Assembly: GCA_936450465.1 (NCBI GenBank)
Contig: OW388291.1
Location: 78,773,936-78,837,935, forward strand
Direction: 5' to 3'
DNA: 64,000 nt
Source: Gibbula magus
Taxonomy: Eukaryota; Mollusca; Gastropoda; Trochida; Trochidae
Below, piece by piece: positions 61,601 to 64,000 of the stretch. Below the pieces are notes generated by a model. The model was not told where the DNA came from. It saw only the letters and a program-made list of their open reading frames with translations, and did not search any database. The position numbers were made by a program, and so were the translations under genes. Numbering within the stretch: position 1 is the first letter of the stretch; each line of letters starts with the position of its first letter.

Positions 61601-62603
61601 TTAACAAAAGTTTAACCTGAACAATCGGATTGTACTTATTAACCTTACATTTCAGGAACTAAAACAGAGGGTAATATATTAATTATCGGTCTAGGCTAAT
61701 ATGAATATTTGATTAATTTAATAAGCATGTTTTAAAAAAAAAACCTTTTATCTTACATTGTGTCACGTTTTATTCTCACATGGTAACTGGGTTGCATTAT
61801 GGTTACATGGTCTATGAGATCTGTACGTCTGTATGTCTGTATATCTGTATATCTGTATGTCTTCATCTACAGTGAGTAGTATATAGTTGTACTAAGTTCA
61901 CATTGTTTATTGTATGGATAGAGGTATTTGCATGTCACTAATAACAGTATGGTTGATGTTGCATTTGTTTTGCATTTGAATATGAATTCAATATATAGAC
62001 TAATGTATATTACATATATAATAAGTTCATCATGGGTGTCTTGATTTCAAATCTTTTGACATGTCACATATGAAAATCGATGTCACCCAATTTGAAAAAG
62101 GACCATCCCAATTTGAGTGTCATATGGATCATAATATAAGCATTAAATGCTTTACAGTTGAATACTGACGGTGGTTCTGGACGTTTTGGATAATATTATG
62201 ACAACATTTTAAACAATTAACTTTATATACCAAAAAGAATATATATATTCAGTACGAATTGATGTATTCCGTGTAATGGAGAAACATTCATGGAGAAACA
62301 TTCGTAGGATACGTGTTTCAGGTCTGTCGCTATATATTTTGATGTTTTCTTAAAATTTCGCAATTTTGCAATTCATAAAAGTATATTTAACTTGTCAGAA
62401 GATCCTTACTTTAGAACAAATCATTACATCGTTTGTTTGATATTACACAGGAAGCTGACGACGGGAGAACAAGTGCACTACCCACACCTATGCCGGACCG
62501 GACGAGTAAAGTGGGCGGGGCATTGAAGGAACCACGTGGTCAGAGTCGGGCAAAGTTGGCTAGTGCAAGCACACTCAGTACCCACCCGTCCTTCCATAGA
62601 TGA
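22565..62603 (+). CDS. RGS22: regulator of G-protein signalling 22 (RGS22), complete, 29 exons
   Basis: A large cytosolic protein with several RGS folds. RGS domains bind activated G-alpha subunits; mammalian RGS22 is reported mainly from testis and to bind G-alpha12/13 and G-alpha11. I joined 22565-22616, 29067-29155, 29850-30034, 30353-30630, 33150-33351, 34604-34641, 34803-34881, 35631-35853, 36132-36280, 37026-37211, 37805-38029, 40640-40819, 41968-42125, 43830-43989, 44162-44272, 45063-45077, 46616-46820, 47867-47899, 49074-49162, 49826-49969, 50458-50617, 51256-51372, 51549-51764, 53096-53179, 55206-55397, 55785-55883, 56787-56970, 57550-57695 and 62451-62603. Total is 4152 nt with all phases consistent. 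RGS-like folds lie at about residues 383-490, 590-735, 870-987 and 1133-1275. Exons 6, 16 and 18 may be optional. Family call is firm; exon 1 and the last exon's frame are the least certain parts. Confidence 0.9.
23642..23744. mobile_element. hairpin MITE-like repeat, 32-bp inverted arms
   Basis: The left arm 23642-23673 (CCTAGATTTTCGAAGCTCTC then TTAGTGCTAAGA) is complementary to 23713-23744 at all but 4 of 32 positions, round a 39-nt loop. TTCGAAGCTCTCTTAG/GCGCTAAGA hairpins are a form I associate with invertebrate dispersed repeats. Confidence 0.7.
24203..24282. repeat. (GTGA)n run plus GCCGCT..AGCGGC hairpin
   Basis: About seven GAGT units (24203-24232) are followed by TTTAACGCCGCT and, after AGTATTGCAGCCATT, by AGCGGCG. 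GTGAGTGAG..TTTACGCCGCT..ATTCCAGC..CGGCG repeats are abundant in mollusc genomes, from general knowledge. Confidence 0.65.
29067..29155 (+). CDS. RGS22: RGS22 exon 2 (N-terminal signature)
   Basis: It encodes LDISGENLEDLLAYDDLFLD then YFNAFLSLP, matching the E-DxLATDDxLVDYFNxFLSLP signature of RGS22 N-termini. Acceptor TTGTAG, donor CCG|GTGAGA, ends in phase 0. A short 14-bp triplicate repeat lies 45 bp downstream. Confidence 0.92.
29200..29241 (+). repeat. 14-bp unit repeated three times
   Basis: GAAGTTGTTTAGAT occurs three times without mismatch in intron 2, just after the exon 2 donor. Confidence 0.95.
29242..29849 (+). other. rest of RGS22 intron 2
   Basis: AT-rich. A 61-codon frame at 29636-29821 is not supported by splice sites that would fit the phase. 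Confidence 0.6.
29850..30034 (+). CDS. RGS22: RGS22 exon 3
   Basis: It continues the signature: VFPQALGYNRLTGAFEEV, then a variable part, then ends MLKWAREERLPLFLR, the counterpart of the conserved IKWIKKERLPxFL segment of RGS22. Phase 0 in, phase 2 out (AG|GTGAGC). Confidence 0.93.
30035..30352 (+). other. RGS22 intron 3
   Basis: 318 bp, AT-rich, ends with a pyrimidine-rich acceptor (GTCTCCTTCAG). Confidence 0.8.
30353..30630 (+). CDS. RGS22: RGS22 exon 4
   Basis: It starts TQVFRELKLCKLLLRPLDDR and runs into a long serine/asparagine/aspartate-rich, probably disordered part, ending in VYYD before an A|GTGAGT donor (phase 1). Residues about 109-202. Confidence 0.88.
30631..33149 (+). other. 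RGS22 intron 4
   Basis: 2.5 kb, AT-rich; nothing beyond weak random frames was recognised. Confidence 0.55.
33150..33351 (+). CDS. RGS22: RGS22 exon 5
   Basis: It encodes a low-complexity stretch beginning DDGYSDETDTGSTASL with proline/threonine/lysine content and ending SSKRAA. Acceptor TCGCCAG; donor AG|GTAATA leaves phase 2. It is probably a disordered linker. Confidence 0.85.
33352..34603 (+). other. RGS22 intron 5
   Basis: It contains the repeat element at 33444-34168. The remainder is AT-rich with no other recognised feature. Confidence 0.6.
33444..34168. mobile_element. TATACCCCGC-ended element with about three internal repeats
   Basis: It starts TATACCCCGC and ends GCGGGGGTATA, which are inverted repeats apart from one extra G. 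Inside, CAAATTTTACGAAACTTG-like segments recur at about 33544, 33703 and 33855, with CATTTGCATAATxTATGCA between, giving units of 152-159 bp. GGGGGTATA..CGTCCGTGCG elements of this design are frequent in bivalves, from general knowledge. No coding frame. Confidence 0.65.
34604..34641 (+). CDS. RGS22: RGS22 exon 6 (38-nt, possibly alternative)
   Basis: After TTTACTATTTTACAG comes VSSEVEVFPAKK, then donor G|GTAACA. It takes phase 2 and leaves phase 1, which is exactly what the upstream acceptor of exon 7 (34802) needs. If it is skipped, a second acceptor in exon 7 (34824) restores the same downstream frame. Confidence 0.6.
34803..34881 (+). CDS. RGS22: RGS22 exon 7, two frame-compatible acceptors
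   Basis: With exon 6 it reads GRCGSSRYVKRAPYSSTEEA then FLRGA. Without exon 6, starting at 34825 it reads YVKRAPYSSTEEAFLRGA in the same frame. Donor AG|GTGAGG, phase 2. The acceptor at 34802 has the better pyrimidine tract. Confidence 0.75.
34882..35270 (+). other. RGS22 intron 7, first part
   Basis: AT-rich sequence before the pentamer array; nothing else recognised. Confidence 0.6.
35271..35575. repeat. 61-unit pentamer array (CCCAT/CCCGT/CCCTA)
   Basis: 305 bp divide into exactly 61 five-base units with no insertion or deletion. Units are mainly CCCAT, CCCGT, CCCTA, CCCGA and CCAAT. CCCGT-CCCGT-CCCTA-CCCAT-CCCAT recurs as a larger block. The - strand is G3N2 throughout, which favours G-quadruplex structure. 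All three + frames are open because of the repeat, giving false ORFs of up to 227 codons that run into exon 8. Confidence 0.97.
35631..35853 (+). CDS. RGS22: RGS22 exon 8
   Basis: It encodes ALSAPINYEEFLKMPFMNDF, an acidic stretch, and a helical end RLKMSLQQMKEQVLGT. Acceptor TTCCTCAG in phase 2, donor ACG|GTAAGT in phase 0. It leads into the first RGS-like fold; the acceptor lies 55 bp after the pentamer array. Confidence 0.92.
36132..36280 (+). CDS. RGS22: RGS22 exon 9 (RGS-like fold 1, first part)
   Basis: It encodes LSGMESFKAFLHGTAGLSLL then NFWLDCEFYKD, the classic start of an RGS domain (F..FL...G...L.FWL.C..YK). Acceptor CATGCAG, donor AG|GTCGGG. Residues 383-432. Confidence 0.93.
36281..37025 (+). 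other. RGS22 intron 9
   Basis: 745 bp with no recognised feature besides the splice sites. Confidence 0.65.
37026..37211 (+). CDS. RGS22: RGS22 exon 10 (RGS-like fold 1, second part)
   Basis: It begins DIQDKYRLNLTVDAKNQISK and ends VLRRIRAYWVPRFLLHCERS, helices of the RGS-like fold followed by the YWVPRFLLH segment. Phase 2 in and out. Confidence 0.93.
37212..37804 (+). other. RGS22 intron 10
   Basis: 593 bp; the 178-codon frame that starts at 37512 is this intron read into exon 11 and is not a separate gene. Confidence 0.7.
37805..38029 (+). CDS. RGS22: RGS22 exon 11
   Basis: It starts PDPQSTLWAMKKVMPKNQVP and ends in a serine/arginine-rich linker (SVGSRRPSSLVLHNG). Acceptor TTCCAG, donor GG|GTGTGT in phase 2, fixed by the phase of exon 12. 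Confidence 0.9.
38828..39145. mobile_element. CRE-plus-hairpin element, copy B
   Basis: GTGACGTCATAAAC (about 38870), TGACGTCACG (about 38890) and TGACGTTGCG are followed, about 100 bp on, by GGTAATAAAC. Then come palindrome arms 39000-39052 and 39087-39140, almost fully complementary, round CCCTCGCTCTCGCTCGGG. Order and motifs match copy A at 2735-3036. Outer borders are approximate; no target duplication was identified. Confidence 0.6.
39690..39760 (-). repeat. tRNA-like (SINE head or tRNA relic)
   Basis: On the - strand, GGTGGCTGGATCATTCACTG is an A-box-like segment and GAGTTCGAATCC a good B-box, at tRNA-like spacing. The arms do not pair well enough for a functional tRNA, so a tRNA-derived SINE fragment is more likely. 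Confidence 0.35.
40640..40819 (+). CDS. RGS22: RGS22 exon 12 (RGS domain 2 begins)
   Basis: It encodes RMVDLMYKKTLKIKSSYFDD, then KERFLLALSADRLAGGPFQK and HLEK, the start of an RGS domain. Acceptor AACTCCAG, donor AA|GTAAGG, phase 2 both sides. Confidence 0.92.
40820..41967 (+). other. RGS22 intron 12
   Basis: 1.15 kb. A 120-codon frame at 41528-41890 has no conserved motif and no splice support; I treat it as chance. Confidence 0.6.
41968..42125 (+). CDS. RGS22: RGS22 exon 13 (RGS domain 2, middle)
   Basis: It encodes CCEHSLVANLLFWEDVTEYG and, after an acidic turn, LLRLQHAWAIFNKFIAHDSL, the LLFWEDVxEY core typical of canonical RGS domains. Donor G|GTGAGT, phase 1. A downstream copy of this exon end has a ruined donor. 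Confidence 0.94.
42107..42531 (+). repeat. direct duplication across the exon 13 donor
   Basis: GATAGTCTCTACTGTGTCGG at 42107 matches GATAATCTCTACTGTGTCAT at 42366, and downstream blocks (AATGTCCAA.TAT, CATTCAGCGAT.TGCACTTTTG) follow in the same order. The GT donor is TT in the second copy. Confidence 0.85.
42126..43829 (+). other. RGS22 intron 13 with duplicated exon 13 end
   Basis: The segment 42107-42239 (last 19 nt of exon 13, its donor and about 110 nt of intron) is repeated in diverged form at 42366-42531. The remainder holds no recognised feature. Confidence 0.7.
43830..43989 (+). CDS. RGS22: RGS22 exon 14 (RGS domain 2, end)
   Basis: It encodes LSDSIRDRLHQCLLEARDFV, EASIYDSAKYQAVDRLEKAW and IRFLKEDLKTFL: the final helices of an RGS domain (I...L..A...VF..L....F..FL). 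Phase 1 in, phase 2 out (GA|GTGAGT). Confidence 0.94.
44162..44272 (+). CDS. RGS22: RGS22 exon 15
   Basis: A linker after RGS domain 2: CRVRPGADSPPSTADAIEIT, then ending KRPRPWVR. Acceptor TCTTCTTCCAG, donor AG|GTAGGC, phase 2 both sides. Confidence 0.88.
44273..45062 (+). other. RGS22 intron 15
   Basis: 790 bp, AT-rich. It ends in the strong acceptor of the 15-nt exon. Confidence 0.6.
45063..45077 (+). CDS. RGS22: RGS22 exon 16 (15-nt microexon)
   Basis: ACTGAACCCTCTCAG lies between GGTTTTCTCCCAG and GTAATG. It is a multiple of three in phase 2, adding five residues (RLNPL in context), so it can be included or skipped without frame change. No homology supports it; splice-site quality and phase do. 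Confidence 0.5.
45078..46615 (+). other. RGS22 intron 16
   Basis: 1.5 kb. The first 80 bp are rich in TACCTGT-like motifs; the rest is AT-rich without recognised features. Confidence 0.55.
46616..46820 (+). CDS. RGS22: RGS22 exon 17 (charged helix)
   Basis: It encodes VPGSTASERARRLQRALTLA and then a long lysine/glutamate-rich helix including LRMEKKKEMEKERKKAIRAA. This is probably a single helix or coiled coil between RGS folds. Acceptor GTTTGCCAG, donor AGG|GTAGGT, phase 0. Confidence 0.88.
46821..47866 (+). other. RGS22 intron 17
   Basis: 1 kb, AT-rich, nothing recognised. Confidence 0.55.
47867..47899 (+). CDS. RGS22: RGS22 exon 18 (33-nt, possibly alternative)
   Basis: VCFSEDVDTGS lies between GTCCTGCAG and GTAAGT. 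Length is a multiple of three in phase 0, so skipping keeps the frame. The donor matches consensus. No homologue is known to me, so it may be an optional or lineage-specific exon. Confidence 0.5.
47900..49073 (+). other. RGS22 intron 18
   Basis: 1.2 kb, very AT-rich; the 80-codon frame at 47981-48223 reads as a T-rich artefact. Confidence 0.55.
49074..49162 (+). CDS. RGS22: RGS22 exon 19
   Basis: A glycine-rich linker GGGRSVGGDLEDGGESSLPS followed by FAEMHNNR, the first helix of RGS fold 3. Acceptor GGTTGCAG, donor CA|GTGAGT, phase 2. Confidence 0.88.
49258..49825 (+). repeat. degenerate tandem array of decoy acceptors before exon 20
   Basis: About 12 units of 36-50 bp follow the plan AAAATCTC..ACAG-GAAGATGACAATATAAACGTTTCC. 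AAAATCTC-type starts at 49641, 49681, 49726 and 49771 are 40, 45 and 45 bp apart. Several units contain a pyrimidine tract and AG. The true acceptor and exon start (CTCTCCAG-GATGATGGCAATGTTCC) fit the same plan, so the array seems to derive from the exon 20 boundary or the reverse. Confidence 0.75.
49826..49969 (+). CDS. RGS22: RGS22 exon 20 (RGS fold 3)
   Basis: It encodes MMAMFRKHLQESDSKELAHY and, after PHLYS, DIAAYFDLKDNKKKDIQAGQ with IYR. F..HL...L....DI..Y are RGS helix positions. Donor AG|GTAGGA, phase 2. Confidence 0.92.
49970..50457 (+). other. RGS22 intron 20
   Basis: 488 bp; a short direct repeat of ATTATGTCATCTG.CTAGTTAACATCACATGTCA occurs at about 50338 and 50374. Confidence 0.7.
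50458..50617 (+). CDS. RGS22: RGS22 exon 21 (RGS fold 3, end)
   Basis: SYMDPHSKKHAPLPEKIEQK, then a charged turn and KHVQQRLDDIFKDFIT, the closing helices of the RGS fold. Acceptor CGTTCAG, donor ACG|GTAAGT, phase 0. Confidence 0.93.
50618..51255 (+). other. RGS22 intron 21
   Basis: 638 bp without recognised feature. Confidence 0.65.
51256..51372 (+). CDS. RGS22: RGS22 exon 22
   Basis: LQADEFGVDPRDLGTMSQAE, then a lysine-rich end KKKNKGK. Acceptor ATATTGTGCAG, donor AAA|GTGAGT, phase 0 both sides. Confidence 0.9.
51549..51764 (+). CDS. RGS22: RGS22 exon 23 (basic linker)
   Basis: It begins DPKEEEKAAKDKNTQIREIT and is strongly basic further on (KASRKAERKTVHIKRKPSHF). Acceptor GACATCAG, donor CAG|GTGGGG, phase 0. 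If the donor is not used, a stop follows two codons later (TAA at 51771). Confidence 0.8.
51765..53095 (+). other. RGS22 intron 23
   Basis: 1.3 kb, AT-rich, nothing recognised. Confidence 0.55.
53096..53179 (+). CDS. RGS22: RGS22 exon 24
   Basis: SSASSQETRVDTPSSSLLAA then RRARRAPK: a serine- and arginine-rich linker of 28 codons. Acceptor CTCTACTAG, donor AAG|GTACCA, phase 0. Confidence 0.78.
53180..55205 (+). other. RGS22 intron 24 (2 kb) with two repeat structures
   Basis: It contains a threefold tandem repeat (53205-53690) and a duplicated copy of the exon 25 acceptor region (55028-55094). The 104-codon frame at 53884-54198 is T-rich and unsupported. Confidence 0.65.
53205..53690 (+). 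repeat. three tandem units of about 165 bp
   Basis: TAGTTTTGGGGTCGGTCTGC occurs at 53268, in diverged form at 53437, and again at 53599. TCACTGCAGTAT..TAACG.CTTT precedes each and TTTCTCACAATGTTATA follows each. Periods are 169 and 162 bp. Confidence 0.85.
55028..55215 (+). repeat. duplicated acceptor region of exon 25
   Basis: TCGACTCACTAATCATGTAT then ATTCCCAG-GCTACAGGTCG (acceptor-like AG at 55083) is repeated as TCGACTCACTACTAATGTGT then ATCCCTAG-GCAACAGGTCG (true acceptor at 55205). Offset is 122 bp. The upstream copy keeps a usable AG and better pyrimidine tract but leads out of frame. Confidence 0.85.
55206..55397 (+). CDS. RGS22: RGS22 exon 25 (RGS fold 4, first part)
   Basis: It encodes SREDKQEFLRSLSECASGQL, then MLYFYKYLVKHGPEDGIPQI and LFFYIEIQKFK, matching the last RGS-like domain. 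Donor AAA|GTAAGT, phase 0. Confidence 0.92.
55398..55784 (+). other. RGS22 intron 25
   Basis: 387 bp, AT-rich, no recognised feature. Confidence 0.7.
55785..55883 (+). CDS. RGS22: RGS22 exon 26 (RGS fold 4, middle)
   Basis: DCNHAHSNEELLRAKVQSIV, then ECFFESVTAPALQ. The helix LLRAKVQSIVECFF fits the RGS core (L..K...I...F). Acceptor CTTCTGCAG, donor CAG|GTAACG. Confidence 0.92.
55884..56786 (+). other. RGS22 intron 26
   Basis: 903 bp, AT-rich, nothing recognised. Confidence 0.6.
56787..56970 (+). CDS. RGS22: RGS22 exon 27 (RGS fold 4, end)
   Basis: VDVTPETHSKTSKAITRYLV, then NVFDEAQLQVFRELLPYWAG and FMKSFA: the F..AQ..V...L..YW..F end of an RGS domain. Acceptor GATTACAG, donor A|GTAAGA, phase 1. 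Confidence 0.94.
56971..57549 (+). other. RGS22 intron 27
   Basis: 579 bp; ends in a long TTC-rich pyrimidine tract and ACTACAG. Confidence 0.7.
57550..57695 (+). CDS. RGS22: RGS22 exon 28
   Basis: TKYQKMVEKRMDSIQNYQIP, then a proline-rich PPIPEGAVPAFTITLSEGVK and FK. Donor AAG|GTAAGC, phase 0. It follows RGS fold 4. Confidence 0.9.
58845..58901 (+). other. possible alternative RGS22 exon
   Basis: CTCGCAATTACAG precedes ACAGTCAG. Starting at 58845 in phase 0 gives TVSKQTSPELEGW and a stop, which would make an alternative C-terminus. Starting at 58849 gives SVNRHPLNWKVGKDNAH and donor AG|GTAATA in phase 2, which would shift exon 29 into another frame ending at an earlier TGA. Neither has homology support. 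Confidence 0.25.
59389..60249. mobile_element. AGCTCATCAGG-ended element expanded by 145-bp tandem repeats
   Basis: Ends AGCTCATCAGG (59389-59399) and CCTGATGAGCT (60239-60249) are perfect inverted repeats. Next to the left end is a TCCGTCCA run (59443-59480). The body is about four copies of a 145-bp unit; CCTTAAAAACCTATTT starts at 59625, 59770, 59915 and 60060, exactly 145 apart. Most units contain GTGACCCCATGACCCC facing GGGGTCAC..GGGGTCAC. No coding capacity. This kind of repeat is widespread in molluscs, from general knowledge. Confidence 0.8.
61821..61860 (+). repeat. 8-bp repeat CTGTATGT, five units
   Basis: CTGTACGT, CTGTATGT, CTGTATAT twice and CTGTATGT follow each other without gaps. 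Confidence 0.9.
62451..62603 (+). CDS. RGS22: RGS22 exon 29 (last coding exon)
   Basis: In phase 0 it reads EADDGRTSALPTPMPDRTSK, then VGGALKEPRGQSRAKLASAS and ends THPSFHR followed by TGA (62601-62603). The tail is basic and serine-rich, probably disordered. Acceptor ATTACACAG. The frame follows from exon 28; an alternative frame would stop after 25 codons. Confidence 0.72.
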   Translation, partial: EADDGRTSALPTPMPDRTSKVGGALKEPRGQSRAKLASASTLSTHPSFHR

Positions 62604-62855
62604 GGGTGATGCTTTAATTAATTGAACCACCCCTTTAAGAGTCCCGTGGTCAAACTCAGCTAACGTTTTGTCCACCAATAGATATCGACGCGCTGTGGAG
62701 TGTTTGTTTGGAGAGAGCACTTGTCAGAATTCAGCTTAGTTCCATCCAACAAAAGTCATAGGCGAGGGCTTCTTTGTGGGTGTCACATTGAAGAAAGTAG
62801 GTGGCCAGAGTCGAACCAGTCACCCGTCCATCAATAGGTTATGACGGGCCCCACA
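62530..62855 (+). repeat. degenerate repeats of last-exon sequence in the 3' UTR
   Basis: GTGGTCAGAGTCGGGC..CACCCGTCCTTCCATAGATGA in exon 29 is echoed at 62646 (GTGGTCAAACTCAGC..TTGTCCACCAATAGATAT) and at 62801 (GTGGCCAGAGTCGAACC..TCACCCGTCCATCAATAGGT). Spacing is 110 and 155 bp. The resemblance is clear for the third copy and weaker for the second. Confidence 0.55.
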
Positions 62856-63474
62856 GTAGGTCAAGAGTGACTACGAAGGTGATGATATAGTTTCACGGCG
62901 GGATCTATTGACAGGCCTCGCCTTTTCCAGCATATACTTTATAATTATATCAGAGCTTCTATTTACTGAGAGTGACAGTTTATGATTATTCGGATGGTAT
63001 TGGTAAAAGAGGACTTTACTCGGATAACAATGTCATGGTACGTGGATATATTAAATGTATATGACCTATGTTAATAACTCATCATTGTCAAACAGACATG
63101 ATAAAGGGATAAGATTATATAAACAATTTTCAATCATTGAATTGATTTATTCTCAAAGCTTAAAAGCGTGAACGAGTAACAACCGTAAAAAACAGCAACC
63201 ACAACTCGTTCTTCCAGAAACTACCAATTTGTATAGAACAATACCAGAACAATACCAGAACAATACCAGTACCAGATCCTTGTCCTCGGATGGTCCTCTT
63301 TTACATCCTCAGAAAGTTATTCATGTATGTACAGATACCTGGGTATGCTAACCATCATCACTATGGGAAGCAATACCTTGAAACATAGGCACCTGGACAG
63401 CATTGTACCTATACAGAGTACTTTGCTATATTTCTTTATATATGTAGCCATGTTCGTTGAAAATATTAAATAAA
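62604..63474 (+). other. probable RGS22 3' UTR
   Basis: It extends from the stop to the first poly(A) signals. An 11-bp unit AACAATACCAG is repeated three times at 63237-63269. Confidence 0.5.
63469..63474 (+). terminator. candidate poly(A) signal AATAAA
   Basis: AATAAA about 870 bp after the RGS22 stop; a second one is at 63567-63572. In such AT-rich sequence either could be chance. Confidence 0.4.
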
Positions 63475-64000
63475 TAGTGAAGTTATTTGTCATAGTTAAT
63501 AGTTAATATATTTGATCTCAGTATAGAAACCATTTTAATGTTATCGTTTGAGTTAATGCTAACTAGAATAAAAATACGAGGTATATTGTAAGCAAAATAT
63601 CATCAATTGATAGCTTACGCAATTATAAGTTATGTAAATTTATCTTGGTGTAATCTTAACTCTTCCATGTTTGTCCTTGTTTTAACTGACTCAAAATATT
63701 ACTAAGCGTTTGAAGTATCCTGGCCAAAATATTTTAAAGATCAAATTTCATCAATGATTCAATAATACATTAAGAGGCCTTATCTACAAAATGTATTCTG
63801 AAGCATGTCTGGTATGAATTCTGAAATTCTTCGCATGCCGATTTCATTTGTCAACCTTTCGAGAAATGCCAGCACAGAAACTCTACTTAGATCTACTTTA
63901 CTCGGCTGATATTTGCTACTTTCGAGACAGACATGCATTTTCGTATTCTGATAATTAGTTTCGGCAAAAAAATCTACAAGTTGAGAGTAGTTTTAAACGA
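63475..64000. other. downstream AT-rich sequence
   Basis: No gene or repeat recognised. Confidence 0.5.

Larger units (their letters stand above)
57696..62450 (+). other. RGS22 intron 28 (4.75 kb)
   Basis: It contains a possible alternative exon at 58845-58901, the AGCTCATCAGG element at 59389-60249 and an 8-bp repeat at 61821-61860. The rest is AT-rich. Confidence 0.6.

Noticed and set aside
1..64000. CRISPR arrays, operons, prokaryotic signals
   Set aside because: No spaced identical repeats of CRISPR form and no long uninterrupted host genes; the sequence is plainly eukaryotic.

Overview
The window is animal nuclear DNA: AT-rich, intron-rich, with small exons bounded by GT/AG and long non-coding stretches full of dispersed repeats. 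Several repeat types (elements ending in AGCTCATCAGG with CGTCCGTCC tracts, a TATACCCCGC element, a GTGA-run element with GCCGCT..AGCGGC) are of kinds I associate with mollusc genomes. A bivalve or gastropod is my best guess, but the species cannot be read from the sequence. There is no bacterial or organellar signal.

One host gene dominates the right two thirds: a complete orthologue of RGS22 (regulator of G-protein signalling 22) on the + strand, 22565 to 62603. I assembled it by hand as 29 exons whose splice phases all agree. The spliced CDS is 4152 nt (1383 codons plus stop), close to the length I recall for human RGS22 (about 1260 aa). The start has an in-frame upstream stop. The N-terminal RGS22 signature is in exons 2-4, RGS-like folds are in exons 8-10, 12-14, 19-21 and 25-27, a charged helical stretch is in exon 17, and a disordered tail is in exon 29. 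Three very short exons (38, 15 and 33 nt) look like sites of alternative splicing.

The left third (1-22.5 kb) has no host gene I can defend. It holds a hAT-like MITE (1004-1177), a hairpin element with CRE motifs (2735-3036), and a nested structure at 5180-9590: an apparently TTAA-flanked inverted-repeat element interrupted by a LINE-type retrotransposon on the - strand. The LINE has one uninterrupted ORF of about 1143 codons (endonuclease, reverse transcriptase, C-terminal CCHC-like motif). Beyond that are remnants, microsatellites and AT-rich DNA.

The most unusual signals lie outside the coding sequence. (1) Two copies, 36 kb apart, of an element with paired TGACGTCA boxes followed by a palindrome with arms of about 52 bp and a conserved loop; the arms differ between copies but stay self-complementary. 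(2) RGS22 introns contain local tandem duplications that copied exon-intron boundaries: a degenerate array of about 12 units before exon 20, a duplicated acceptor before exon 25, a duplicated and inactivated donor after exon 13, and repeats of the last exon in the 3' UTR. (3) A 61-unit pentamer array in perfect register lies 55 bp before exon 8. (4) A repeat family with AGCTCATCAGG inverted ends occurs three times, once expanded to an exact 145-bp period.
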